A DNA stretch of 64,000 bases, from positions 372,001 through 436,000 of the forward strand of contig NZ_FOQV01000003.1 of the NCBI RefSeq assembly GCF_900113835.1, given 5' to 3'. Below, piece by piece: positions 19,582 through 26,639 of this stretch (its first letter is position 1; every line of letters starts with the position of its first letter). A program made the translations under genes and the position numbers. The DNA comes from Allobosea sp. OK403. Its GTDB lineage: Bacteria > Pseudomonadota > Alphaproteobacteria > Rhizobiales > Beijerinckiaceae. A model generated the notes under the pieces. The model worked only from the letters and a program-made list of their open reading frames with translations. It did not search any database and was not told the origin of the DNA.

Positions 19582-20238
19582 TCAGAATTCCGCGTCCAGT
19601 TCCTCCAGCTCCTCGGGCTCGGATTTTGCCGCCTCGATCCAGCTTTTCAACGCCGGCCATTGCGCGATCGCCTGGCAATAGGCCTGGCTGACGGAATCGA
19701 GCGGCACGTCATAGGTCAGGAAGCGCAGGCAGACGGGGGCGTACATCGCATCCGCCATGGTCAGCTTGTCCCCGAAGAGATAGGGACCGCCATAGGTCTC
19801 CAGGCAATCGCGCCAGATCTCGGTGACACGGTCGATATCGGCCTGCGCCCCGGCCCAGATCTTGAAGCCGGGGTAATGCGCCTTGAGGTTCATCGGCAGC
19901 GCCGAGCGCAGATTGGCGAAGCCCGAATGCATCTCGCCGCAGATTGCGCGGCAATGGGCGCGCGCCTTGGCGTCCTTGGGCAACAGGCCGGCCTGCGGGC
20001 TGATCTCGTCGAGATAGGCGGCGATGGCGAGCGTGTCCCAGACCTTGATCTCGTCATGCGTCAGGCACGGCACCAGGAAGGATGGCGACAGCAGCAGGAG
20101 TTCAGCCCGGGCGGAGGGATCATCGACCGAGAGCATGCGCTCCTCGACCGCGAGCCCGGCCATCTGGCAGAGCAGCCAGCCCCGCAGCGACCATGACGAA
20201 TAGTTCTTGCTGCTGATGGTCAGGGTCGCGGCGGTCAT
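19582..20238 (-). CDS. Glutathione S-transferase family protein
   Basis: This 218-residue protein has a thioredoxin-like N-terminal half (LTISSKNYSSWSLRGWLL, with the SxxS active-site helix start) and an all-helical C-terminal half. The cis-Pro region reads FLVPCLTHDEIKVWDTLAI and the helical part contains LTMADAMYAPV. It is typical of zeta/YfcF-like soluble GSTs, probably cytosolic. I prefer ATG 20238, with GAGG 9 bases upstream. ATG 20247 directly abuts the GAGG and is less likely. It is divergent from the PHB depolymerase gene. Confidence 0.85.
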   Translation of the reverse strand: MTAATLTISSKNYSSWSLRGWLLCQMAGLAVEERMLSVDDPSARAELLLLSPSFLVPCLTHDEIKVWDTLAIAAYLDEISPQAGLLPKDAKARAHCRAICGEMHSGFANLRSALPMNLKAHYPGFKIWAGAQADIDRVTEIWRDCLETYGGPYLFGDKLTMADAMYAPVCLRFLTYDVPLDSVSQAYCQAIAQWPALKSWIEAAKSEPEELEELDAEF

Positions 20239-20307
20239 GGCAGGCATCCTCTTCGGAAGAGGTGATCATCGTAGCAAGAGATGTTCCAAAGTGTGATCGC
20301 TTTAGAA

Positions 20308-20339
20308 CAATCTTGCGAAAGATTGCTTTTGCAGTGCAA
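20308..20339. promoter_or_regulatory. Two inverted repeats upstream of the PHB depolymerase gene, possible PhaR site
   Basis: CAATCTT-GCGA-AAGATTG (20308-20325) and TTGC-AGT-GCAA (20329-20339) lie between the divergent GST and phaZ genes. The second fits the TGC/GCA palindromes reported for the PHA regulator PhaR. The assignment is inferred from the target gene. Confidence 0.4.
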
Positions 20340-20420
20340 CATAGGGATGCGGGGACAGGCCGCGGACGGCATCTCCGCCAGCCGTAGCCCGGGTTTTGCT
20401 CGTTTCGAGGTCGCACGCTG

Positions 20421-21635
20421 ATGCTCTATGCCGCCTACCAGGCCCAGTCCGACCTTATCAATCCCGCCCGCATGATGGCCCAGGCCGCCCTGGCCGCCCT
20501 CGGCGCCAAGGCGATGATGGGCCAACCGGTCGACATCCGCGCCGCGGCCGCCGCCTATGAGATGATCGCACGGGCCGGGCTGACGCATGAGCGGCCGGCC
20601 TATGAGATCGACAGCATACACACGGGTAATCACGATGCGGCCGTGACCGAGGAGGTCGTGCTGTCGCTACCCTTCGGCAGCCTGCTGCGCTTCCGCAAGG
20701 ACACGAACGCCGTTCAGGCCAAGGTCCTGGTGGTCGCGCCGATGTCTGGTCATTTCGCCACCCTGCTGCGCAATACGGTGGCGACGCTGCTGCGCGACCA
20801 TGACGTCTATATCACCGACTGGCACAATGCCCGCGACGTCAGTCTCGAGGCCGGCGCCTTCGGCTATGACGACTATGTCGATACGCTGATCAGCTTCATC
20901 GAAAAACTGGGGCCCGACACCCATGTCGTCGCGGTGTGCCAGCCTTGCGTGCAGGTGCTCACCGCAGCTGCCGTGATGGCGCAGGCAGGCAGTCCCGTCC
21001 AGCCGCGCAGCATGACGCTGATGGCCGGGCCGGTCGACACCCGCGTCAACCCGACCGCGGTCAACAAGCTCGCGAACGACAAGCCGATCGAGTGGTTCCG
21101 CAAGAACCTGATCGCAACCGTGCCGTCACGCTATCCCGGCGCGGGACGGAAGGTCTATCCGGGCTTCATCCAGCTGGGCGCATTCCTGGCGATGAACATG
21201 CAGCGCCACGTCAACGCCCATATCGACCTCTTCACCCATCTCGCCACGGGCGAGACCGAAAGCGCTGCGACGATCAAGAAATTCTACGACGAGTATTTCG
21301 CCGTGCTCGACCTGCCGGCCGAGTTCTATCTGGAGACCGTGCAATGGATCTTCCAAGAGGCGCGGCTGGCGGCGCGAACGCTGACCTATCGCGGCGAAAA
21401 GGTCGATTGCAGCGCCATCCGCAAGACCGCACTCCTGACCGTCGAGGGCGAGCGCGACGACATCTGCGCGCTCGGCCAGACCGCGGCCGCGCATGATCTC
21501 TGCAGCGGCCTGAAGCCCTTCCGCAAGCGCCATCACATGCAGGCCGGCGTCGGCCATTACGGCGTCTTCTCCGGCCGGAAATGGGACGGACAGATCTACC
21601 CGATCGTCCGCAACATGATCCTCGCCAATAGCTGA
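20421..21635 (+). CDS. phaZ: Intracellular polyhydroxybutyrate depolymerase
   Basis: This 404-residue alpha/beta-hydrolase hydrolyses stored polyhydroxyalkanoate granules in the cytoplasm. The sequence matches the intracellular PhaZ type (start MLYAAYQAQSDLINPAR; ITDWHNARDV). The nucleophile is the Cys of VAVCQPCVQ, in place of the serine of the lipase box, as known for PhaZ1 of Ralstonia. The catalytic Asp is probably in VEGERDDIC and the His in GVGHYGVFSG. There is no signal peptide, in keeping with an intracellular enzyme. It is a single gene with a repeat downstream. Confidence 0.92.
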   Translation: MLYAAYQAQSDLINPARMMAQAALAALGAKAMMGQPVDIRAAAAAYEMIARAGLTHERPAYEIDSIHTGNHDAAVTEEVVLSLPFGSLLRFRKDTNAVQAKVLVVAPMSGHFATLLRNTVATLLRDHDVYITDWHNARDVSLEAGAFGYDDYVDTLISFIEKLGPDTHVVAVCQPCVQVLTAAAVMAQAGSPVQPRSMTLMAGPVDTRVNPTAVNKLANDKPIEWFRKNLIATVPSRYPGAGRKVYPGFIQLGAFLAMNMQRHVNAHIDLFTHLATGETESAATIKKFYDEYFAVLDLPAEFYLETVQWIFQEARLAARTLTYRGEKVDCSAIRKTALLTVEGERDDICALGQTAAAHDLCSGLKPFRKRHHMQAGVGHYGVFSGRKWDGQIYPIVRNMILANS

Positions 21636-21640
21636 TCCCC

Positions 21641-21692
21641 AGAGCAGGATGCGAAAAAGTGGGAACCGGCTTTTCGCATCGATCCGGCTCTC
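21641..21692. repeat. Family A palindromic repeat, hairpin 1 only
   Basis: GAGCAGGATGCGAAAAAGTG pairs with TTTTCGCATCGATCCGGCTC. It lies between the convergent phaZ gene and the small membrane-protein gene. Confidence 0.75.
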
Positions 21693-21709
21693 GGCCAGCG
21701 TGACGGGCC

Positions 21710-21862
21710 TTACTTCTCCTTGATCTGCAAGCCGTCCTTGCCGATGGAAATCTGCACGCCGTCGGGCTGTTTCTTCTCCTGATAGAGCGCGTATCCCGTG
21801 ACGGCGAGGCCAGCAACGAGAAGCACGACGAGGGCGACCAGAAGGTTACGCGAAACGAGCAT
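21710..21862 (-). CDS. Small single-pass membrane protein
   Basis: This 50-residue protein starts at ATG 21862 with AGGA 8 bases upstream. Residues 6-27 (NLLVALVVLLVAGLAVTGYAL) are a single membrane helix after a short basic N-terminus. The rest (QEKKQPDGVQISIGKDGLQI) is hydrophilic and probably periplasmic. I do not recognise a named family, but similar 50-60 residue proteins with a VQIxIGxxGLxI tail are common in rhizobia. It lies just downstream of the PAP2 gene and may be cotranscribed with it. Confidence 0.7.
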   Translation of the reverse strand: MLVSRNLLVALVVLLVAGLAVTGYALYQEKKQPDGVQISIGKDGLQIKEK

Positions 21863-21957
21863 GATGGATCCTGAATGAGCGTCGCAGATGGCGGCGACGA
21901 CCAGACAACCCTGTTTTCGCCGCAAAGTTCCGCTTCGCCGCGCCTTGCCAGGCTGCA

Positions 21958-22638
21958 TCAGCGCGCCAGTTGCGCCCCGCCGGCGGCCGGCTCGTCGACA
22001 GCCATGCCGCGCCCGACCAGGGCAACGGCCACGCTCGACCAGGCGACGCCGAGGCACCAGCCGGCGAGGACGTCGGTCGGCCAATGCACGCCGAGATAGA
22101 CCCGGCTGAAGCCGATCAGGATGATCATCGTCCAGGCGAGGCCGAGGCAGACCCGCGTGATGTCGTCGCGCCGCGCCGCCAGGCCGACGAAACCCGCAAT
22201 GCTGAGCAGCGTCACCGCCGAGAGGAAGGCGTGGCCGCTCGGAAAGCTCGCGGTGAAGGTCAGGGCCGTATGCCCGACGATATCGGGCCGGTCCCGCCCG
22301 ACCAGGATCTTCAGGCCGGTGCTGACGAGCGTCGCCAGAACCACGCTGACAGCGAGCACCACCGCCAGTCGGCGATAACCGCACAGCCAGAGCGCCAGGC
22401 TCGCCGTGATCGTCATGAAGCCGAGGCCGACGAAGCTGCCGAGCCCGCTCAGGTCACGCATCGCCTCGCCCAGCCAAAGCGGGCCGAGCGGGGTTGCGGG
22501 GTCGCCAGGCACACGCAGCAGCAGCACGAGGCGACTGTCGAAGGCGAAGCTGTGTCCGGAGACGATGAGCAGCGCCAGGCCGATGAAGGTAAAGCCCGCT
22601 GCGAGCGGAACCAGGAGGCGGGGATGAAGGAAGGACAT
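21958..22638 (-). CDS. PAP2-family phosphatase, integral membrane
   Basis: This 226-residue protein has about six membrane helices and the three phosphatase signature motifs: KILVGRDRP, SFPSGHA and SRVYLGVHWPTDV. These place it with lipid phosphatases acting on undecaprenyl pyrophosphate, phosphatidic acid or phosphatidylglycerol phosphate; the exact substrate is unknown. I chose ATG 22638, with GAAGGA upstream. An upstream in-frame extension to 22701 is encoded by a family A repeat and is not real coding. Its neighbour is a diacylglycerol kinase-like gene, so a lipid-phosphate role is plausible. Confidence 0.88.
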   Translation of the reverse strand: MSFLHPRLLVPLAAGFTFIGLALLIVSGHSFAFDSRLVLLLRVPGDPATPLGPLWLGEAMRDLSGLGSFVGLGFMTITASLALWLCGYRRLAVVLAVSVVLATLVSTGLKILVGRDRPDIVGHTALTFTASFPSGHAFLSAVTLLSIAGFVGLAARRDDITRVCLGLAWTMIILIGFSRVYLGVHWPTDVLAGWCLGVAWSSVAVALVGRGMAVDEPAAGGAQLAR

Positions 22639-22660
22639 CGGGTTCCGGCGGTTGACGGCT

Positions 22661-22727
22661 AGAGCAGGATGCAAAAAGTGGGAACCGGTTTTTCGCATCA
22701 ATCCTGCTCTAACTCTTTGATGAGAGC
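22661..22727. repeat. Family A palindromic repeat, hairpin 1 only
   Basis: GAGCAGGATGCAAAAAGTG pairs with TTTTTCGCATCAATCCTGCTC and is followed by the TGATGAGAG tail. It lies in the promoter spacer of the PAP2 gene. Confidence 0.78.
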
Positions 22728-22754
22728 CGGGAGATGTAGGGTCGCTCCGGCCGT

Positions 22755-23711
22755 TCAGACAAGGGCGCGTGCGCCGATGAGGCGGATCGCCTTGGGCAGC
22801 AGCCGATAGACCAAGGCGCCGGCCTTGCGCTCGACCTCGCCGTCGAAGGTGATATGCCCGCGCTTCTTGTCGCGCCGCGTCAGGGTGACCTCATCGGCCG
22901 TGAAGGAGGTCAGGTTGTGCGAGCGGCGCCAGCCGCCGGTCACGACAGACAGCGCGGCCTTGCTGCGCGAATAGAGCCCACCGGCATTGAGGATATGGAC
23001 CTCGAAGACGCCGCCATCGAGCCTGGCGCGCCGCCATTCGGCCCCATCGAAGCGGTTGATGGTCACCAGCACCGCGTCGGCCTCGACATGGCGGTCACCG
23101 TCGGCAGTGCGGATCTCGACCGAGATCGAGCGCGTGAACAGGATCGAGCGCGTCGCCGCGACGGCAAAGGCGACGTGGCGGCTGAAGGGAAAGCGCCGTC
23201 GCGCATATTCGCGCTCGCGCGCCATCAGACTGAAGAAGCCCATGCCCGAGATGGAGTGGAACAGCCTGTCGTTGACCTGGCCGATGTCGAGCGCGACCGG
23301 CTCGCCCTTGCAGAGCGCCTCGATCTGATGCTCGAGCGTGCCGTAGAGGCCGAGATCGCGGCCGAGCACGTTGACGGTACCCAGCGGCAGCACACCGACC
23401 GGCCGGCCCGCCTCGAGCAGGACCGGCAACACGCCGTTGATCGTGCCATCGCCGCCAGCGACGACGGGAATGCAGCTCTCGTCCCCGATCGCCAGGGCAA
23501 GCGCGTCGCCGAGTTCGCGCGGATGCACTAGCTTGACCGCGACCGAACAGTCATGAGCGGTGAAGGCAGCGTGAAGGCGCTGTGCGAACGCCTCGGCACC
23601 TGCAGCCAGGACCGTGCCTGCCTTGGCGTTGACCACGACGGTGTGATGCATCGACGATTCGCCCCCGAGCCGTTGCGGTTCGGTCGGGGATGGCAGATCC
23701 GCCAGGTTCAT
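22755..23711 (-). CDS. Diacylglycerol/lipid kinase-family protein
   Basis: This 318-residue protein carries the DAGK catalytic domain with the nucleotide-binding motif VVAGGDGTINGVL near residue 85, then LPLGTVNVLGRDLGL, and a beta-rich C-terminal half of the YegS/DgkB kind. Such enzymes phosphorylate diacylglycerol, sphingosine-like bases or related lipids. I chose ATG 23711 because it overlaps the stop of the upstream transglutaminase-like gene as ATGA. The conserved part begins MHHTVVVNAKAG at 23651, an alternative start. No membrane segment is seen. Confidence 0.83.
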   Translation of the reverse strand: MNLADLPSPTEPQRLGGESSMHHTVVVNAKAGTVLAAGAEAFAQRLHAAFTAHDCSVAVKLVHPRELGDALALAIGDESCIPVVAGGDGTINGVLPVLLEAGRPVGVLPLGTVNVLGRDLGLYGTLEHQIEALCKGEPVALDIGQVNDRLFHSISGMGFFSLMAREREYARRRFPFSRHVAFAVAATRSILFTRSISVEIRTADGDRHVEADAVLVTINRFDGAEWRRARLDGGVFEVHILNAGGLYSRSKAALSVVTGGWRRSHNLTSFTADEVTLTRRDKKRGHITFDGEVERKAGALVYRLLPKAIRLIGARALV

Positions 23712-24616
23712 GACAAGGCGGGCTGGTGCCAATGATGCTGGCCGGGTCTTGAATGATTATCAGATCTTGGCAGCGTGTGAACCGGCAGGGCCTCCTCGAC
23801 CTCTTCGGTCACCACCTCGAAGCGCTGCAGGATATGCGGGCCGAAGGAGTTGAGCATCGCGACGTCGGTCGCGTCGCGGCCGCGCGCGATCACGATGCGC
23901 CCGATCCGGGGCATGTTGTGACGGGCATCGAACGTGTACCAGCGGCCGCCGAGGAACACCTCGAACCAGGCGTTGAAATCCATCGGGGCCGGGTCCTTCG
24001 GCACGCCGATGTCACCGAGATAACCATTGCAGTAGCGCGCCGGGATGTTCAGGCAACGACATAGTGCGACCGCCAGATGCGCGAAATCGCGGCAGACGCC
24101 GATGCGCTCCTCGAAAGCCTCGAAGGCGGTGCGGGTGTTGCGGGCGAAATGGTAGCCGAAGGTGAGGTGGTTATGGACGAAATCGACCACCGCCTGAACG
24201 CGCTGCCAGCCGGGTTCGACCTGGCCGAACAGGCTCCAGGCCTGGGCCGCGAGCTTGTCGGTCTCGCAATAGCGGCTGCCCATCAGATAGACGAGCGCCT
24301 CGTCGGGAAGCCGCGAGGGCGGGACTTCCCGAGCCGCGAGGTTGACCGGATCGGGCTCGCCGGAATCATGCACGACGCCTTCGGAATAAAGCAGGACACC
24401 GCCGGCCGGGGCGACGATGCGCCGGCAGATATTGCCGAACTGATCGAGATATTGCGAAATCGGCACCGGCCGGTGCGGATCGCTGAGCGCGGTCGCCATC
24501 ATCTCGTCAGGCCGCATCAGGTCATGGCGACGCGAGGGATGAATGTCGAGCAGGGTGATCAGTGGCAAGTCCTGCTGGCAGACGAGTTCGATACGATAGC
24601 CGTAGCGAATCTGCAT
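23708..24616 (-). CDS. Transglutaminase-like protein lacking the usual catalytic His
   Basis: This 302-residue member of the transglutaminase-like superfamily has Cys175 in IGVCRDFAH and Asp230 in WYTFDARHN. The position of the catalytic His, normally HAW as in the two paralogues at 6016 and 12114, reads FNAW (Asn215). His233 follows the Asp and could replace it, or the protein may be inactive. It starts at ATG 24616 with the N-terminal domain MQIRYGYRIELVCQQDLP. It overlaps the lipid kinase gene by 4 bp (ATGA). There is no signal peptide. Confidence 0.85.
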   Translation of the reverse strand: MQIRYGYRIELVCQQDLPLITLLDIHPSRRHDLMRPDEMMATALSDPHRPVPISQYLDQFGNICRRIVAPAGGVLLYSEGVVHDSGEPDPVNLAAREVPPSRLPDEALVYLMGSRYCETDKLAAQAWSLFGQVEPGWQRVQAVVDFVHNHLTFGYHFARNTRTAFEAFEERIGVCRDFAHLAVALCRCLNIPARYCNGYLGDIGVPKDPAPMDFNAWFEVFLGGRWYTFDARHNMPRIGRIVIARGRDATDVAMLNSFGPHILQRFEVVTEEVEEALPVHTLPRSDNHSRPGQHHWHQPALS

Positions 24617-24829
24617 GGCGCTCTCCTGGGTTCACCGTGAGGGCAATCGTCGCTCGATCCGATCGTGCTGGATCATGAAGCGTTCGCGCGTGTCGAATTC
24701 AGAACGCGCCACGCCCTGATCGCGCTCCCCCGAAAATGGTCGGGATGCGGGCCATAAAGACCCGCATCCCGCCGCCACGGCGATTCGGCTGGGGGGATAG
24801 CAACCGCCGCGACCTTCTTAAGGCCGGCC

Positions 24830-25210
24830 CTACATCATCCAGTAGGGCATCGTGCCGTAATAATCGTGGACGCGCTTGCCATAGGCTTTGTCGTCCCAGT
24901 CGGGCTCGCCCTCGCTGTCATACATGGGCGCCGCTTGAAGCTTGTCCTTGGTCAGCGGAACCACGTAGCCACCGCGATTGGTGTCGTAGTCGAGCACGCT
25001 CCAGGGGATCGGGTGATATTTCTCGCCGAGTCCGAGGAACCCGCCGAAGGACATGATGGCGTAGGCGACCTTGCCGGTCTGCTTGTCCAGCATGACGTCG
25101 TAGATCTCGCCGAGATGGTCCCCGGTTGCGTTGTAGACGTCAGTCCCGGCGACGCGTGCTCCCGCGATCAGCGGATTCTTCGATGAGACGGCCATGGTTT
25201 GAGCTGTCAT
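24830..25210 (-). CDS. PRC-barrel domain stress protein
   Basis: This 126-residue protein has one PRC-barrel domain (residues about 14-85: NPLIAGARVAGTDVYNATGD, LGEIYDVMLD, VAYAIMSFGGFLGLGEKYHP, IPWSVLDYD). PRC-barrel proteins of this size are frequent general-stress proteins in alphaproteobacteria; the molecular role is not established. The start is ATG 25210, with GAGGAGC upstream. A GGAAC-N17-CGTT promoter lies 51-76 bases upstream, so it is probably an EcfG target. The upstream in-frame codons to 25378 cross that promoter and are unlikely to be coding. Confidence 0.88.
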   Translation of the reverse strand: MTAQTMAVSSKNPLIAGARVAGTDVYNATGDHLGEIYDVMLDKQTGKVAYAIMSFGGFLGLGEKYHPIPWSVLDYDTNRGGYVVPLTKDKLQAAPMYDSEGEPDWDDKAYGKRVHDYYGTMPYWMM

Positions 25211-25260
25211 CAGCTGCTCCTCGGGTTCGAGCGGCTTGTCTCGCCGCAGGCTGACTGGAG

Positions 25261-25286
25261 AACGTCGCTTCCCGGGAAAAGGTTCC
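25261..25286 (-). promoter_or_regulatory. EcfG-type promoter of the PRC-barrel gene
   Basis: On the minus strand GGAAC (25286-25282) and CGTT (25264-25261) are separated by 17 bases. This matches the alphaproteobacterial general-stress sigma factor consensus GGAAC-N16/17-CGTT, about 50 bases from the start codon. Confidence 0.75.
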
Positions 25287-25361
25287 GGCCAAAAATTCAT
25301 CTGTCGTTCAAATCGAGGGATCCAATGATATCGCCTGCGCACCGCGTGGGCCCTCACGTGG

Positions 25362-25386
25362 GGAACTTTCCCCGCCATCCCTCGTT
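25362..25386 (+). promoter_or_regulatory. EcfG-type promoter of the glycine-zipper lipoprotein gene
   Basis: GGAAC (25362-25366) and CGTT (25383-25386) are separated by exactly 16 bases and lie 48 bases before the ATG of the downstream gene. They face away from the other EcfG-type site in the same spacer. Confidence 0.78.
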
Positions 25387-25433
25387 ATGGGCGCAAGGCA
25401 TCGGCCGATGCCCGGACGCCAAGGAGAAATCTG

Positions 25434-25694
25434 ATGAAGAAGCTCGTAATCCTCGCCGCATTGGCCGCCTCCCTCGGGGCTTGCACGCAGCGCGAGCAGA
25501 ATACGGGGGCTGGCGCCCTGATCGGCGCAGGTACAGGCGCTGTCATCGGTGGGCTTGCGACAGGACGCGCCGGCGGCGCGCTGGCGGGCGCCGCGATCGG
25601 CGGCGCCGGCGGCGCCATCATCGGCAACGCAACGACGCCGGACACCTGCTATGGCCGCGACGAATACGGCCGTCGCTACCGCTACGCCTGCTGA
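25434..25694 (+). CDS. Glycine-zipper lipoprotein (YMGG-like)
   Basis: This 86-residue protein has a lipoprotein signal, MKKLVILAALAASLGAC, with a lipobox LGAC and lipidation at Cys17. A glycine-zipper segment follows with repeated GxxxG spacing (GALIGAGTGAVIGG, GALAGAAIGGAGGAIIG), then a short Cys-containing tail (TCYGRDEYGRRYRYAC). Such proteins insert hairpin helices into the outer or inner membrane and are often stress-induced. AAGGAG lies 6-11 bases before the ATG. The EcfG-type promoter upstream and the terminator at 25717 define a single-gene unit. Confidence 0.88.
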   Translation: MKKLVILAALAASLGACTQREQNTGAGALIGAGTGAVIGGLATGRAGGALAGAAIGGAGGAIIGNATTPDTCYGRDEYGRRYRYAC

Positions 25695-25716
25695 TCGACC
25701 TCAGCTTTCAGCGACA

Positions 25717-25746
25717 GGGCCCGCCTTCCCAAGAGGAGGCGGGCCC
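25717..25746 (+). terminator. Intrinsic terminator of the lipoprotein gene
   Basis: GGGCCCGCCT and AGGCGGGCCC form a 10-bp stem with a 10-base loop, followed by TTTTCGTTT. It lies 22 bases past the stop codon. Confidence 0.85.
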
Positions 25747-25806
25747 TTTTCGTTTCGCGTCGCCGACGGTTTGCTCAGACCTGTTAATTTGCTCAGACTT
25801 GCCCCT

Positions 25807-26562
25807 TCAGACTTGCCCATAAGGCCCGAAACGGCCGACGAAGCGGTGGCGCGTGCCGGGATAGAGCAGCCGCACTGCCGTAACCGGGGCCCCCTGGTTC
25901 CAGGTCCGGCGCTCGACCAGCAGGCAGGCCGTGCCGGCCTCGATGGCGAGCAGGCGGGCCTCGTCCGCCTCGGCGGCGATGGCGCTGATCGCGTGCTCGG
26001 CCTGCGACCAGAGACTGTGCTGCAAGAGCCAGTCGCCCGGCGGCGTCTCCTTGAAATCCTCATCAGTGGCGGCGGGCACCGTGGCGAGATGAATCACCCG
26101 CTCCTCCAGCACATGGGGCTGGCCGCCGCTGAAATGCCGTGTGACGAGATGCGCTACTCTCTCGCCGCGCTTCAGCCCGAATTGCGAGGCGAGCTCGACT
26201 GAGGGACGGCCATCGCGCCGCGACAGGATCTCATAGGCATAGGCCTGGCCGAGCCCCCTGACCTCGTCGGGAATCGAGAGGATGTCGAGCATGGCGTGGC
26301 TTGCCGGCGGGCTCGCCACGATCGTCCCCGACCGCCGCCGCCGCGTGATCAGGCCCTCGCGCGCGAGCTGGACGAGGGCGCGGTGCACGGTCATGCGCGA
26401 GGCGCCAAGCTGCTCCATCAGCGCGTGTTCGGGCGGGACCGAGGTGCCCGGCGCCCAGACGCCATTCAGAATCAGATCGCGGATCGCCCGCCTGATCTGG
26501 TCATAGACCGGGCCGGCCCCATCGAGCCTCACCGCCTCCAACCTGGTTTCCGCCATCGTCAT
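25807..26562 (-). CDS. hutC: Histidine utilisation repressor, GntR family
   Basis: This 251-residue regulator has an N-terminal GntR winged helix (YDQIRRAIRDLILNGVWAPG, then LMEQLGASRMTVHRALVQL) and a C-terminal UTRA ligand domain. HutC proteins bind urocanate and repress hut genes (known). Context decides the name: it follows hutF and is divergent from hutIHGUD, with a 16-bp palindrome in the intervening promoter. I chose ATG 26562 (MTMAETRL). The frame opens further upstream through a tandem repeat that is not coding. It is probably cotranscribed with hutF. Confidence 0.9.
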   Translation of the reverse strand: MTMAETRLEAVRLDGAGPVYDQIRRAIRDLILNGVWAPGTSVPPEHALMEQLGASRMTVHRALVQLAREGLITRRRRSGTIVASPPASHAMLDILSIPDEVRGLGQAYAYEILSRRDGRPSVELASQFGLKRGERVAHLVTRHFSGGQPHVLEERVIHLATVPAATDEDFKETPPGDWLLQHSLWSQAEHAISAIAAEADEARLLAIEAGTACLLVERRTWNQGAPVTAVRLLYPGTRHRFVGRFGPYGQV

Positions 26563-26579
26563 GGTCGTCACGCCGCTTT

Positions 26580-26639
26580 CAGCCAAGCAATTTGCAGCCG
26601 AGTAATTTTCAGCCAAGTAATCTTCAGCCAAGTAATTTC
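26580..26639. repeat. Four tandem 15-bp repeats made from the hutF 3' end
   Basis: On the plus strand the units are CAGCCAAGCAATTTG, CAGCCGAGTAATTTT, CAGCCAAGTAATCTT and CAGCCAAGTAATTTC, in register. On the coding strand each unit repeats the last codons of hutF: AAATTACTTGGCTGA spells the end of Lys-Leu-Leu-Gly-stop. The array fills most of the hutF-hutC spacer. Confidence 0.9.

Noticed and set aside
22639..22701. N-terminal extension of the PAP2 phosphatase
   Set aside because: The extra codons come from a family A repeat; the ATG at 22638 has a ribosome site and begins the membrane protein normally.
26580..26639. CRISPR-like array
   Set aside because: The units are directly adjacent 15-mers without spacers and derive from the hutF 3' end; no cas genes are present.
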